Assembly: GCA_036399695.1 (NCBI GenBank)
Contig: DASWMP010000114.1
Span: forward strand, 1-10,447
DNA: 10,447 bases
Origin: DASVEE01 sp036399695
GTDB lineage: Bacteria; Acidobacteriota; Thermoanaerobaculia; Gp7-AA8
Reading direction: 5' to 3'
In this document: one piece after another, positions 1 to 10,447 of the stretch
Layout of the letters: every line of letters starts with the position of its first letter
Position numbering within the stretch: position 1 is the first letter of the stretch
The notes under the pieces: model-generated
Database searches by the model: none
Told to the model about the DNA's origin: nothing
What the model saw: the letters and a program-made list of their open reading frames with translations, nothing else
Position numbers and translations under genes: made by a program

Positions 1-231
1 AGCGCACACCGGTACACCTCGAGCGCACACCGGTACACCTCGAGCGCACACCGGTACACCGCGAGCGCACACCGGTACACCGCGAGCGCACACCGGTACA
101 CCGCGAGCGCACACCGGTACACCTCGAGCGCACACCGGTACACCTCGAGCGCACACCGGTACACCGCGAGCGCACACCGGTACACCGCGAGCGCACACCG
201 GTACACCGCGAGCGCACGCGGGTACACCGCG
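1..231. repeat. 21-bp tandem repeat (minisatellite), eleven units with five-unit super-period
   Basis: Eleven head-to-tail 21-bp units are present. Each starts AGCGCACACCGGTACACC and ends TCG or GCG. The array runs off the left edge, so the true copy number is unknown. The only variable base in units 1-10 is the nineteenth (T or G), and its order is TTGGG TTGGG, then G in unit 11. This means a 105-bp block of five units was itself duplicated. Unit 11 (211-231) carries extra changes (CACGCGG in place of CACACCGG), and 232-246 looks like the start of a decayed twelfth unit, typical of an array edge. Each unit has one AGEI-type ACCGGT palindrome. There are no spacers, so this is not a CRISPR array. 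Function is unknown. Confidence 0.95.
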
Positions 232-373
232 AGCGTCCGCTTCGAGTCTCGCGGCAGCGGCCCGGACCCTCGATGGTCCCTGCGCGGCACTCCGGGTGTC
301 CGTCGGACCCTCCCCCAGCCTTGACTGGGACGCTCGAAGTGTCCGCGAGCTGGGCGCAATGGGCTGCTCTGAG
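232..373. other. non-coding spacer between repeat array and DHFR-family remnant
   Basis: This 142-bp stretch follows the last repeat unit. I see no credible gene, RNA or terminator in it. A short hairpin (GGACC/GGTCC around 275-290) is too weak to call. The forward frame that stays open through here is continuous with the repeat array and runs antisense into the DHFR-family remnant, so it is not called. Confidence 0.5.
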
Positions 374-750
374 TCAGCGCGCGCGCCGGTAGTGCATGGC
401 GACCGCGCCGCTGCGGAGCGGCTTGGCCGAGACCAGCTCGAGCCGTCGCGTGCTGGGCAGCCCGCTCTGGTACGAGGGTCGGGCCGTGGCCGGCGATCCT
501 GCGGTGGACGAGGAACTTGTACTCGTCGATGAGATCCAGCCCGTCCAGCTCAGTCGCGAGCTTGCCGCTACCGAGGAGCACGCCGGCCGGGGTCGCGTCC
601 TTGAGCTTCTGCACGCCCGTGCGCAGGTCGCCGGCGATGTGATGGCTGTTGGTCCACGGGAAGTCCTTTCGCGTCGACGACGCACGTACTTCGGCTTCGC
701 CTCCAGCTTGAGCGCCCACTCGACACGAACGGTAGCTTCGTCGCGGAAAG
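374..750 (-). pseudogene. dihydrofolate reductase family (RibD C-terminal-like) gene remnant, 5'-truncated and twice frameshifted
   Basis: Read with two frame changes, the minus strand gives the C-terminal half of a RibD_C/YyaP-type reductase-fold protein. The order is ALKLEAKPKYV, SSTRKDFPWTNSHHIAGDL, VLLGSGKLATELDGLDLIDEY, GHGPTL, then YQSGLPSTRRLELVSAKP and GAVAMHYRRAR before the TGA at 374-376. The W-N-S/T, GSGxL, LIDEY and RRLELV positions are the familiar landmarks of that family. One base is missing near 681-682 (inside a codon after PKYV), and one extra base sits near 473 (between PTL and YQSG). The shifts cancel, so the start and end share a frame and no stop lies between. About 90 N-terminal residues expected of the family, including the cofactor-binding part, are absent; homology stops at about 750, where the palindromic element begins. 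It is most likely a dead gene. Assembly error could explain the frameshifts but not the missing 5' end. Confidence 0.8.
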
Positions 751-874
751 GCGATCTCGGAGTGCGGTGGCGAGCTTCATCCAGCCACCGCTCTGCTACA
801 CGTGTAACAGAGCTGTAGCTATGGAGGCAAAATGCCTCCTCCTCCGCCACCGCACACCTAATTAGATCGTGTGC
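751..874. repeat. palindromic intergenic element, copy A
   Basis: GCGGTGGC (764-771) and GCCACCGC (784-791, and again 846-853) form alternative stems. GTGCGGTGGC (762-771) pairs perfectly with GCCACCGCAC (846-855). A second hairpin, GGAGGCA-AAA-TGCCTCC, lies at about 823-839. The ends carry GCGATCT (751-757) and AGATCG (864-869) in inverted orientation. Read on the minus strand, 751-802 matches the right part of the element at 4777-4873: AGCAGAGCGGTGGCTG, then an 8-base insertion relative to that copy, then CGCCACCGCA and TCCGAGATC. It is probably a dispersed non-coding repeat of this genome. The minus-strand frame across it joins onto the DHFR remnant by chance. Confidence 0.75.
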
Positions 875-968
875 TACGGCACTCTTGATCACGATCGCTC
901 TACTTCAATTGTTTGTGCTCACCGGCTGCGAGGGGGATTTCCCATTGGAGGGCGTTCGGTCTCACGGC

Positions 969-3365
969 TCACCACCAGTTCGTCGGATCGCCCGTCACGT
1001 TGTCGACCTGGGAGACGTAAGGCCAGCAGCCGGCGCCGTCCTGGGGCAGGACGGAGAGCGCGTACAGGCCGTCGGGAACGTTCGCCTGCAGGAGGTCTCG
1101 CAGGGTGGTCTGGACGGACTGGTGTGCGTCGAGCGTGAGCATGCGCTCGGCAATGACGGCGCCGGTTCCGGTATAGAGACGCAGCAGCACGTGCGCGGGT
1201 GCGTCGGCGCCGTTGTAGAGGCCGACGTTGACGCGGCGGGCGGGCGACAACTCGATGCCGCCGAAGTGGCGCGATGGCCAGCCGCGCGGCGGATAGAGCG
1301 GGAGCATTTCACCGTAGGTGCCGCCGTCCGCGCGCGTGGTGTACGTGCGGGAGAAGGCGGAGGTCCAGGTGCCGGTATTCAGCTCGAGGGTACCGCGGAC
1401 GCTCGCGGCATCGCACGACTGCCTGGCCACGTTGGAAAACGTGGTGTACCAGAACGGTTCCCACTCGTCCGTTCCGGTGGCGAAGCCAGGCTCGGCGTGG
1501 AGCTCGAGATCACGTGCGGCGCAGCCGCCGTCAGCGGGATGGAAGCGCGCCAGCGGTTGCTGCGTGATCGCACGCTGCAGCGAGCCGGGAAAGAGTCCAT
1601 AGACATCGGTGCGCCAGAAGGTGCCGTTGGCTCCGGGGGTGAAGCCGACGGCGGGCAGCGCAAGCCGTCCGCTCGGGTCCGCGGCGAGGCCGAAGATCGA
1701 GTACGGGACGAAGCTGGCGTCGCCCGTGAGGTTGTCGACCATGGAGAGCCACAGCGGTGCCGGGCGTGTTCCGCGGATGGAGACGCGCGGGGGCATCGTC
1801 TCGATGACTTCGCGGCTGAAGAGCGATTCGAGCGCGATCACTCCGACTGAATGTGGCGCGACGCTGACTTCCCTCTCCAGTTCCGGCGGCACCTGTCCGG
1901 CGGGAATCCTGCCGTACGTGAGGGTGAGCACGAGCGTCTCGCCGCCGGAATTCACCACACCAAGGTTGTGGCGGAAGCGGTCGGGATCGTGCTTGTCGAG
2001 GATGAAGACGGAGTCGGTATCGGCGAGATCCGGGAGCGCGGAGCTGTGGTTGGAGTAGCCGGTGCGCGACGGCACGGCGGCAATGGCCTGGCCGTAACTG
2101 CCGCCGTCAGGCGCGGGCGTGAAGGTGCGGCTGTAGACGCTCAGTTGCGCGCCGTCGATCCATGGGGACTCGATGATGAGCGCGTCGACGGAGATGCCGT
2201 CCTGTTGTGCGCCGCCGCCCAGTTGCCCGAGGACGTCAGTCAGTTTGTGCGACGCACGCGGTGCGAGCTCCACGCTGCGCACGACTGACGGCTTCGCCAC
2301 GCGCGTCAGCGTGACGGTCACGGGCTGGTCCGACGGGTTGAAGAGCCAGGCGTCGCTGCGCCAGAAGGTGTCGTGGGCGCCCGGACCGTTCGCGATCGCG
2401 GGAAGCACCTGTGTGAAGAGATCGGGGTGCGACCGCGGCGCCGGCGTCACAGACGAGAAGATGCCGTTGGTGGTGTGACCGAGCGTTTGCTCGTCGTCGC
2501 CCTCAAAGGATTGAACGAGGAGGCGGCGGTCGTTCGGGAGCCGGTAGTAGACCAGGCCGAGATAGAACTGTTGGCGTACGGGTTCATACGTGAAACCGAC
2601 CGCGATACGGGCCTTGGCATTATCCGGTGCACCGGGCGACGTGACGGCTTCCTGCCGCACCACGCTGGGGTCTCCGATCGTACCGTTCACGACCGGCACC
2701 GCTTCCAGGCTCGTCGTCACACTCTGCTCCGCCGAGCGCGCACTCCAGAACCAGAACCGGCGCCCCGGCACGTCGAGAGCGACATGCCGTCGGTTGTCGG
2801 CGAGCTCGATCCAGGGCGGCGCGAGCTCTCGCACGACCTCGATGCGATTGCTGGCCGGGTCGAGCGGGCGGCGCGTGAACAAGTGCAGGAAGTTCTGGTT
2901 CGCAGTGGTGGAGCCGTGCCCCGGAAAGTCCATGTTGCCGGAGCAACCGATGCCGGTGGGCCCTCCGGCCGGGGGACAGATGACGAAGCCGTAGAACCCT
3001 GCTGTGATGCCAAGCTCCGCCGCATCCTTCTCCCCCACCGCCACGCTGCGCAACGCCCAGCCGGGATAACGCGCATCGAGTCCCGCGTAGCGCCGCAGCA
3101 TCTGGCCGGAGGCGGCGTCCAGCTCGTAGAACGTCGAACCATTGACGACCACGAGTCCGTCGTAAGCGGTGAGCTGGACGCGTCCGGTCGGGGCGAAGGT
3201 GGTCCGGTAGTAGAACGTGGCGAACGGTCGCCGCTCGGCGCCGTCGTAGCGCACGATCCCTTCGCGGCCGGTGGCGTTGTCGGCTTCGAGGGAGAAGATC
3301 GTTTGCGGGTGCGCGGTTGCTTCGAAGAGGAGGGCGAGCGCGAGGCAGAGGAGCGTTGATTTCAT
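969..3365 (-). CDS. large secreted protein with a duplicated C-terminal module, function unknown
   Basis: The protein has 798 residues from the ATG at 3365. That start is chosen because it opens a classic signal peptide (MKSTLLCLALALLFEATA-HPQT). The in-frame GTG at 3431 would add 22 non-signal residues and lies inside a MITE terminal repeat. No strong ribosome site is visible. Residues about 20-320 form a beta-rich domain with propeller-like phrases (YDGLVVVNGSTFYELDAASGQ). Two related modules follow, at about 323-559 and 570-798. Each has, in order, a GA.xTFWR[ST]D..LF.P motif, SRT[FY]T..xDGG[ST]YG, an [NV]xGxxN.G....L.L.YG/TG segment and VDN[LV]TGD. The protein ends just after the second VDNVTGD. 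No catalytic motif, membrane anchor or sorting signal is recognised. It is likely an exported beta-sandwich protein, perhaps for surface or extracellular binding; that role is inference. The gene is followed by about 95 bp of plain spacer and palindromic element A. Confidence 0.8.
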   Translation of the reverse strand: MKSTLLCLALALLFEATAHPQTIFSLEADNATGREGIVRYDGAERRPFATFYYRTTFAPTGRVQLTAYDGLVVVNGSTFYELDAASGQMLRRYAGLDARYPGWALRSVAVGEKDAAELGITAGFYGFVICPPAGGPTGIGCSGNMDFPGHGSTTANQNFLHLFTRRPLDPASNRIEVVRELAPPWIELADNRRHVALDVPGRRFWFWSARSAEQSVTTSLEAVPVVNGTIGDPSVVRQEAVTSPGAPDNAKARIAVGFTYEPVRQQFYLGLVYYRLPNDRRLLVQSFEGDDEQTLGHTTNGIFSSVTPAPRSHPDLFTQVLPAIANGPGAHDTFWRSDAWLFNPSDQPVTVTLTRVAKPSVVRSVELAPRASHKLTDVLGQLGGGAQQDGISVDALIIESPWIDGAQLSVYSRTFTPAPDGGSYGQAIAAVPSRTGYSNHSSALPDLADTDSVFILDKHDPDRFRHNLGVVNSGGETLVLTLTYGRIPAGQVPPELEREVSVAPHSVGVIALESLFSREVIETMPPRVSIRGTRPAPLWLSMVDNLTGDASFVPYSIFGLAADPSGRLALPAVGFTPGANGTFWRTDVYGLFPGSLQRAITQQPLARFHPADGGCAARDLELHAEPGFATGTDEWEPFWYTTFSNVARQSCDAASVRGTLELNTGTWTSAFSRTYTTRADGGTYGEMLPLYPPRGWPSRHFGGIELSPARRVNVGLYNGADAPAHVLLRLYTGTGAVIAERMLTLDAHQSVQTTLRDLLQANVPDGLYALSVLPQDGAGCWPYVSQVDNVTGDPTNWW

Positions 3366-3417
3366 GGGGAGCCCGGGACCTCGATCAGGGACAGGGTATG
3401 GCCGGTGGAGACGACTA
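3366..3417 (-). promoter_or_regulatory. short leader between MITE and the secreted-protein start
   Basis: Only 52 bases separate the start codon at 3365 from the MITE end. On the minus strand no convincing -10/-35 pair and only a weak purine stretch (GAGG, about 16 bases before ATG) are visible. If the gene is expressed, its promoter probably lies partly within the MITE or upstream of it. This is inference. Confidence 0.3.
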
Positions 3418-3580
3418 GTGTCGCGTCTCACTTAAAAACGTGGGTGCTTTGCGGCGGCGGCGGACGGTCTGCTGCGCCGCCGCTCCTCGACGATGTCCCA
3501 GCATCGCCTGCGTCGCGGCGACTTGCATCCAGCCCACCGGCGCTCGCAAATCACCCACGTTCTTAAGCGAGACGCGACAC
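3418..3580. mobile_element. MITE with 32-bp inverted ends, IS630/Tc1-like TA (CTAG) target
   Basis: The arm at 3415-3446 begins CTAGTGTCGCGTCTCACTTA and is repeated in inverse at 3552-3583 with two mismatches in 32 bases. Both ends sit in CTAG, consistent with a TA target duplication (3416-3417 and 3581-3582). IS630 is known to use CTAG/TA. The 163-bp body is too short for a transposase, so the element is non-autonomous. Its interior is GC-rich and can form its own GCGGCGG/CCGCCGC hairpin (about 3451-3483). A 37-codon minus-strand frame (3415-3528) ends in the left arm and probably has no function. The element lies between two minus-strand genes, 50 bp upstream of the secreted-protein start. 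Confidence 0.85.
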
Positions 3581-3604
3581 TAGTGTCGTGTCACACAACG
3601 CTAG
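3581..3604. repeat. probable relic of a second, related element end
   Basis: Directly right of the MITE, the sequence after TA (3583-3596, GTGTCGTGTCACAC) matches 12 of the first 14 bases of the MITE left end in the same orientation. A further CTAG follows at 3601-3604. The junction makes a perfect 14-bp palindrome, CGACACTAGTGTCG (3575-3588). This may be the stub of an earlier insertion or excision of a sister element. The TAG stop codon of the adjacent P-loop gene (3601-3603 on plus) lies within that CTAG. Confidence 0.45.
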
Positions 3605-4191
3605 TGCAAATTCGCAACTGCCTGTTCCAGGAGACGCAGACGCTGCTCCCGCGTCCCGTGAATCTCGACGATCCGTGGTGAGCTGCTGGTGAAAAGCGCG
3701 TGCTCATCTTGTGTAATGAGATCGAGCAGCCGATCGTTCATCGCATCCCGCAACTCCAGGTCTTCCGACTCCGGTGCGGCAATGCGATCGCGATCGTTCA
3801 ATGGCAGCACCACGAGGAAGTCGAGATGCGCGATGGCGGCGGCCGCAAGTTCTGCAGCAGACGCGATCAGCTCGCGGTCGTGGCCAGCACGGCGCAGATC
3901 ACCCAGCGCGAGCATGTAGGCCAGGAAGTCGAGAGGGCTTCGTTCGGCGATCACTGCTGCGCCGGCCCCGTAACTCCGGAGGCGCTCAGAGGAAAGCTCG
4001 AGTTGTCGCCAGAAGTCGTCGAGCGTCGGTTGTGCGGCACTCGGCTCGCCATAGACGTCTTCCAGCCATTCGTAGGGTTCGGGCTCGTGAAGATAATCGC
4101 GATGAGCGGCGAGAAAATCTTCGGCCAACGCGGTCTTGCCGGAGCAATGTGTGCCCGAAATAGCGATGCGCACGGGACACGAAGGTAGCAT
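3601..4191 (-). CDS. small P-loop NTPase/kinase-like protein (AAA_28-like)
   Basis: The protein has 196 residues from the ATG at 4191; a GTG at 4173 giving MRIAISGTHCSGKT is an equally good start. A clean Walker A, GTHCSGKT, lies at residues 13-20 after a beta strand (VRIAIS). An acidic HEPEPYEW segment lies at about 35-42. AAVIAERSPLDFLAY at about 78-91 resembles the ER/DR-S...D region of deoxynucleoside-kinase-like and AAA_28 proteins. HLDFLVVLPLNDRDRI at about 122-137 fits the third strand and lid region. The C-terminus (RIVEIHGTREQRLRLLEQAV) fits the usual final strand and helix. The fold implies ATP- or GTP-dependent phosphoryl transfer or a switch role, but the substrate is unknown. A proline-rich extension upstream of 4191 would be antisense to the neighbouring gene and is rejected. 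The gene diverges from the 4287 gene across 95 bp, and no strong Shine-Dalgarno site is seen. Confidence 0.75.
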   Translation of the reverse strand: MLPSCPVRIAISGTHCSGKTALAEDFLAAHRDYLHEPEPYEWLEDVYGEPSAAQPTLDDFWRQLELSSERLRSYGAGAAVIAERSPLDFLAYMLALGDLRRAGHDRELIASAAELAAAAIAHLDFLVVLPLNDRDRIAAPESEDLELRDAMNDRLLDLITQDEHALFTSSSPRIVEIHGTREQRLRLLEQAVANLH

Positions 4192-4275
4192 GGACGTTGC
4201 GCGAGTGGGACTGCCGCTCTGCCGTGGCACCTGCTCTGCTATCTCCTGACTCTGCGGCGCGGATAGCGCGTTGCG

Positions 4276-4280
4276 GGAGG
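4276..4280 (+). promoter_or_regulatory. ribosome binding site fixing the start at 4287
   Basis: GGAGG ends six bases before the ATG at 4287. This decides the start against an in-frame upstream codon at 4197, whose 30-residue extension is unlike the rest of the protein and would overlap the divergent gene's leader. Confidence 0.75.
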
Positions 4281-4286
4281 CGAGAG

Positions 4287-4754
4287 ATGGACAACGATCG
4301 CGACAACCAGGGGAAGACAGGTGAGGTGCGGCAGGCCGATCCGGAGCGGGCGGCGACCGATCCGCGGGCGGCGGCGCAGCAGGATCAGGTGAAGGCGGAC
4401 CATGACGCGCTGGAGGAATCGGCGCGGCGGGTGGAGTCGTCGGTGCCGGCGAATCTGACGGATCCGAATCAGGCATTCACGGACTCGGATGCCGCGGCGG
4501 CACAGGATCGGGTGCATGCGGACCACGAGCGCATGGCGGAGTCGGCGCGTCGCGTCGAAGCGTCGGTTTCGCCGGACGTGCGCGATACGCCGGTGCAGGC
4601 GGCGAACCTCAATACGACCGCCACCGAGGACACGACGGATTCGAGCAGGAAGGTGGACGCGGCGCGTGCGAACGCGGACGCCGCGCGTGAGAGTGCTCGC
4701 CGGGTGGACGAAAGTGCGCCCGAGGGGCTGGATCGGGGGCCGCGCGACCGGTAG
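4287..4754 (+). CDS. small hydrophilic ESARRV-repeat protein, hydrophilin/LEA-like
   Basis: The protein has 155 residues, is very rich in Ala, Asp, Arg, Glu and Ser, and has one aromatic residue (F64) and no Cys, Trp or Tyr. It has no signal peptide or membrane segment, so it is probably cytoplasmic. Three related segments each contain ESARRV (residues 44-49, 85-90 and 135-140). The first two are clear 41-residue repeats: AAAQQDQVKADHDALEES at 28-45 and AAAAQDRVHADHERMAES at 69-86, each followed by ARRVE.S[VA][PS]. The A-x-x-D/H heptad-like spacing suggests amphipathic helix or disordered segments, as in LEA proteins and hydrophilins. No named family is recognised. A ribosome site precedes it, and it converges on the trehalose-glucan genes across palindromic element B. 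A role in desiccation or osmotic stress fits composition and context but is inference. Confidence 0.7.
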   Translation: MDNDRDNQGKTGEVRQADPERAATDPRAAAQQDQVKADHDALEESARRVESSVPANLTDPNQAFTDSDAAAAQDRVHADHERMAESARRVEASVSPDVRDTPVQAANLNTTATEDTTDSSRKVDAARANADAARESARRVDESAPEGLDRGPRDR

Positions 4755-4776
4755 TTGCGGTCGGTGGTCAGCGGTA

Positions 4777-4873
4777 GCTACGCGTAGCGATCTCGGAGAG
4801 CGGTGGCGAATCGCCACCGCTCTTTCTACGTGGAGCAGAGCGGTGGCTGTTCGCCACCGCATTCCGAGATCAC
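4777..4873. repeat. palindromic intergenic element, copy B (two hairpins in an outer stem), probable bidirectional terminator
   Basis: An outer inverted repeat, GATCTCGGA (4789-4797) with TCCGAGATC (4863-4871), encloses two hairpins. The first is a perfect 12-bp stem (4798-4809 with 4811-4822, GAGCGGTGGCGA) around a single base. The second is GCGGTGGC-TGTTC-GCCACCGC (4840-4860). A perfect 12-bp palindrome, GCTACGCGTAGC (4777-4788), precedes it. The whole could fold as a three-way junction or a cruciform. It fills nearly the entire gap between convergent genes ending at 4754 and 4875. It can therefore stop or protect transcripts from both sides, although it lacks a T-run. The right half is shared with the element at 751-874. 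Confidence 0.8.
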
Positions 4874-4874
4874 A

Positions 4875-8159
<3,285 letters not shown>

Positions 8160-8185
8160 TGCGAAGCGGTTGACGAGGCGAAAAG

Positions 8186-8326
8186 CATGAAGTCAGAACG
8201 CAGAACGCAGAACGTTGAATGGAGAGAGAGGGCGACCGGGAAACGATTGAAATGTTGAACATTCAACATTGCTCCCGTCACCCCTCTCTCAATTCATCAT
8301 TCTGCGTTCTGCGTTCTGCATTCATG
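8186..8326. repeat. long imperfect palindrome in the glgE-treS gap
   Basis: Arms 8186-8231 and 8281-8326 are inverted copies, with about 40 of 46 positions matching. Each contains three tandem CAGAACG-type 7-mers (CAGAACGCAGAACGCAGAA) and a GAGAGAG tract. The centre holds a second perfect hairpin, AATGTTGAA-CA-TTCAACATT (8251-8270), bracketed by GAC-GGGA/TCCC-GTC pairs. In mRNA this would form one hairpin of about 70 bp between glgE and the TreS-Mak gene. It could act as a processing, stability or attenuation element, or be a dispersed non-coding repeat. It starts about 10 bp after the glgE stop and ends 26 bp before the next start codon. Confidence 0.8.
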
Positions 8327-8335
8327 TTCTCCATC

Positions 8336-10390
<2,055 letters not shown>

Positions 10391-10447
10391 GGGCCGCAGC
10401 GCTGGTTGGCCAAGCCGCAGTCGACCCTACTTACTAACGTGTTAACT
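10391..10447 (-). promoter_or_regulatory. region upstream of glgE, cut by the window edge
   Basis: The last 57 bases contain an in-frame TAG (10427-10429 on plus as CTA), which shows glgE does not extend further. The edge is AT-richer than the surroundings (GTTAAC, TTAGTAAG on the minus strand) and could belong to a promoter. No complete -10/-35 pair can be assigned within the window. Confidence 0.3.

Noticed and set aside
1..231. CRISPR array
   Set aside because: Units are directly adjacent, with no unique spacers.
2..532. Forward frame open through the whole repeat array and beyond (AHTGTPR units)
   Set aside because: It has no start in the window, low-complexity composition, and its last part is antisense to the recognisable DHFR-family remnant. 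The lack of stops follows from a stop-free 21-bp unit.
885..1850. Long plus-strand frame antisense to the secreted-protein gene
   Set aside because: The minus strand has a signal peptide and repeated modules; the plus frame shows only the composition of a GC-rich shadow.
3366..3431. Upstream GTG start for the secreted protein
   Set aside because: It adds 22 residues ahead of a textbook signal peptide and lies inside the MITE terminal repeat.
3415..3528. 37-codon minus-strand frame in the MITE (contains MLGH, faintly recombinase-like)
   Set aside because: It is too short and Arg/Ala-biased, and it ends in the terminal repeat; the resemblance is not enough to call a transposase or recombinase fragment.
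4192..4476. 95-residue proline-rich N-terminal extension of the P-loop protein
   Set aside because: It is antisense to the hydrophilic repeat gene, which has a good ribosome site; the extension's composition is that of a shadow frame.

Overview
The window is GC-rich DNA with few, well-spaced genes, most of them on the minus strand. Gene content suggests a free-living soil- or sediment-type bacterium, plausibly Acidobacteriota (Thermoanaerobaculia/Vicinamibacteria-like). The hints are a complete GlgE route with a TreS-maltokinase fusion, a large secreted protein of a lineage-restricted look, and many intergenic palindromic repeats. The phylum is inference; no marker gene is present.

Layout from left to right. 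Positions 1-231 hold eleven copies of a 21-bp tandem repeat arranged in a five-unit higher-order pattern. Positions 374-750 (minus) are the C-terminal half of a dihydrofolate-reductase-family (RibD C-terminal-like) gene with two compensating frameshifts and no 5' end. It abuts a palindromic element at 751-874. Positions 969-3365 (minus) encode a secreted protein of about 798 residues whose last two thirds are two copies of one module. Just upstream of that gene, at 3418-3580, is a MITE with 32-bp inverted ends and a TA/CTAG target. Then come a small P-loop NTPase (3601-4191, minus) and, divergently, a 155-residue hydrophilic repeat protein (4287-4754, plus). A second copy of the palindromic element (4777-4873) lies exactly between that gene and the convergent trehalose genes.

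The right half is a GlgE-pathway gene pair on the minus strand: glgE (8336-10390), a 139-bp imperfect palindrome in the 176-bp gap, then a fused trehalose synthase-maltokinase (4875-8159). Together they take trehalose to maltose, to maltose-1-phosphate, to linear alpha-1,4-glucan. A glgB branching enzyme is not seen downstream; it may lie upstream of glgE, outside the window.

The metabolic genes are well understood. The less explained material is the repeat and palindrome content (four distinct structured elements), the three-repeat ESARRV hydrophilin-like protein beside the trehalose genes, and the duplicated secreted module. I did not find convincing evidence of a wholly new multi-gene system.
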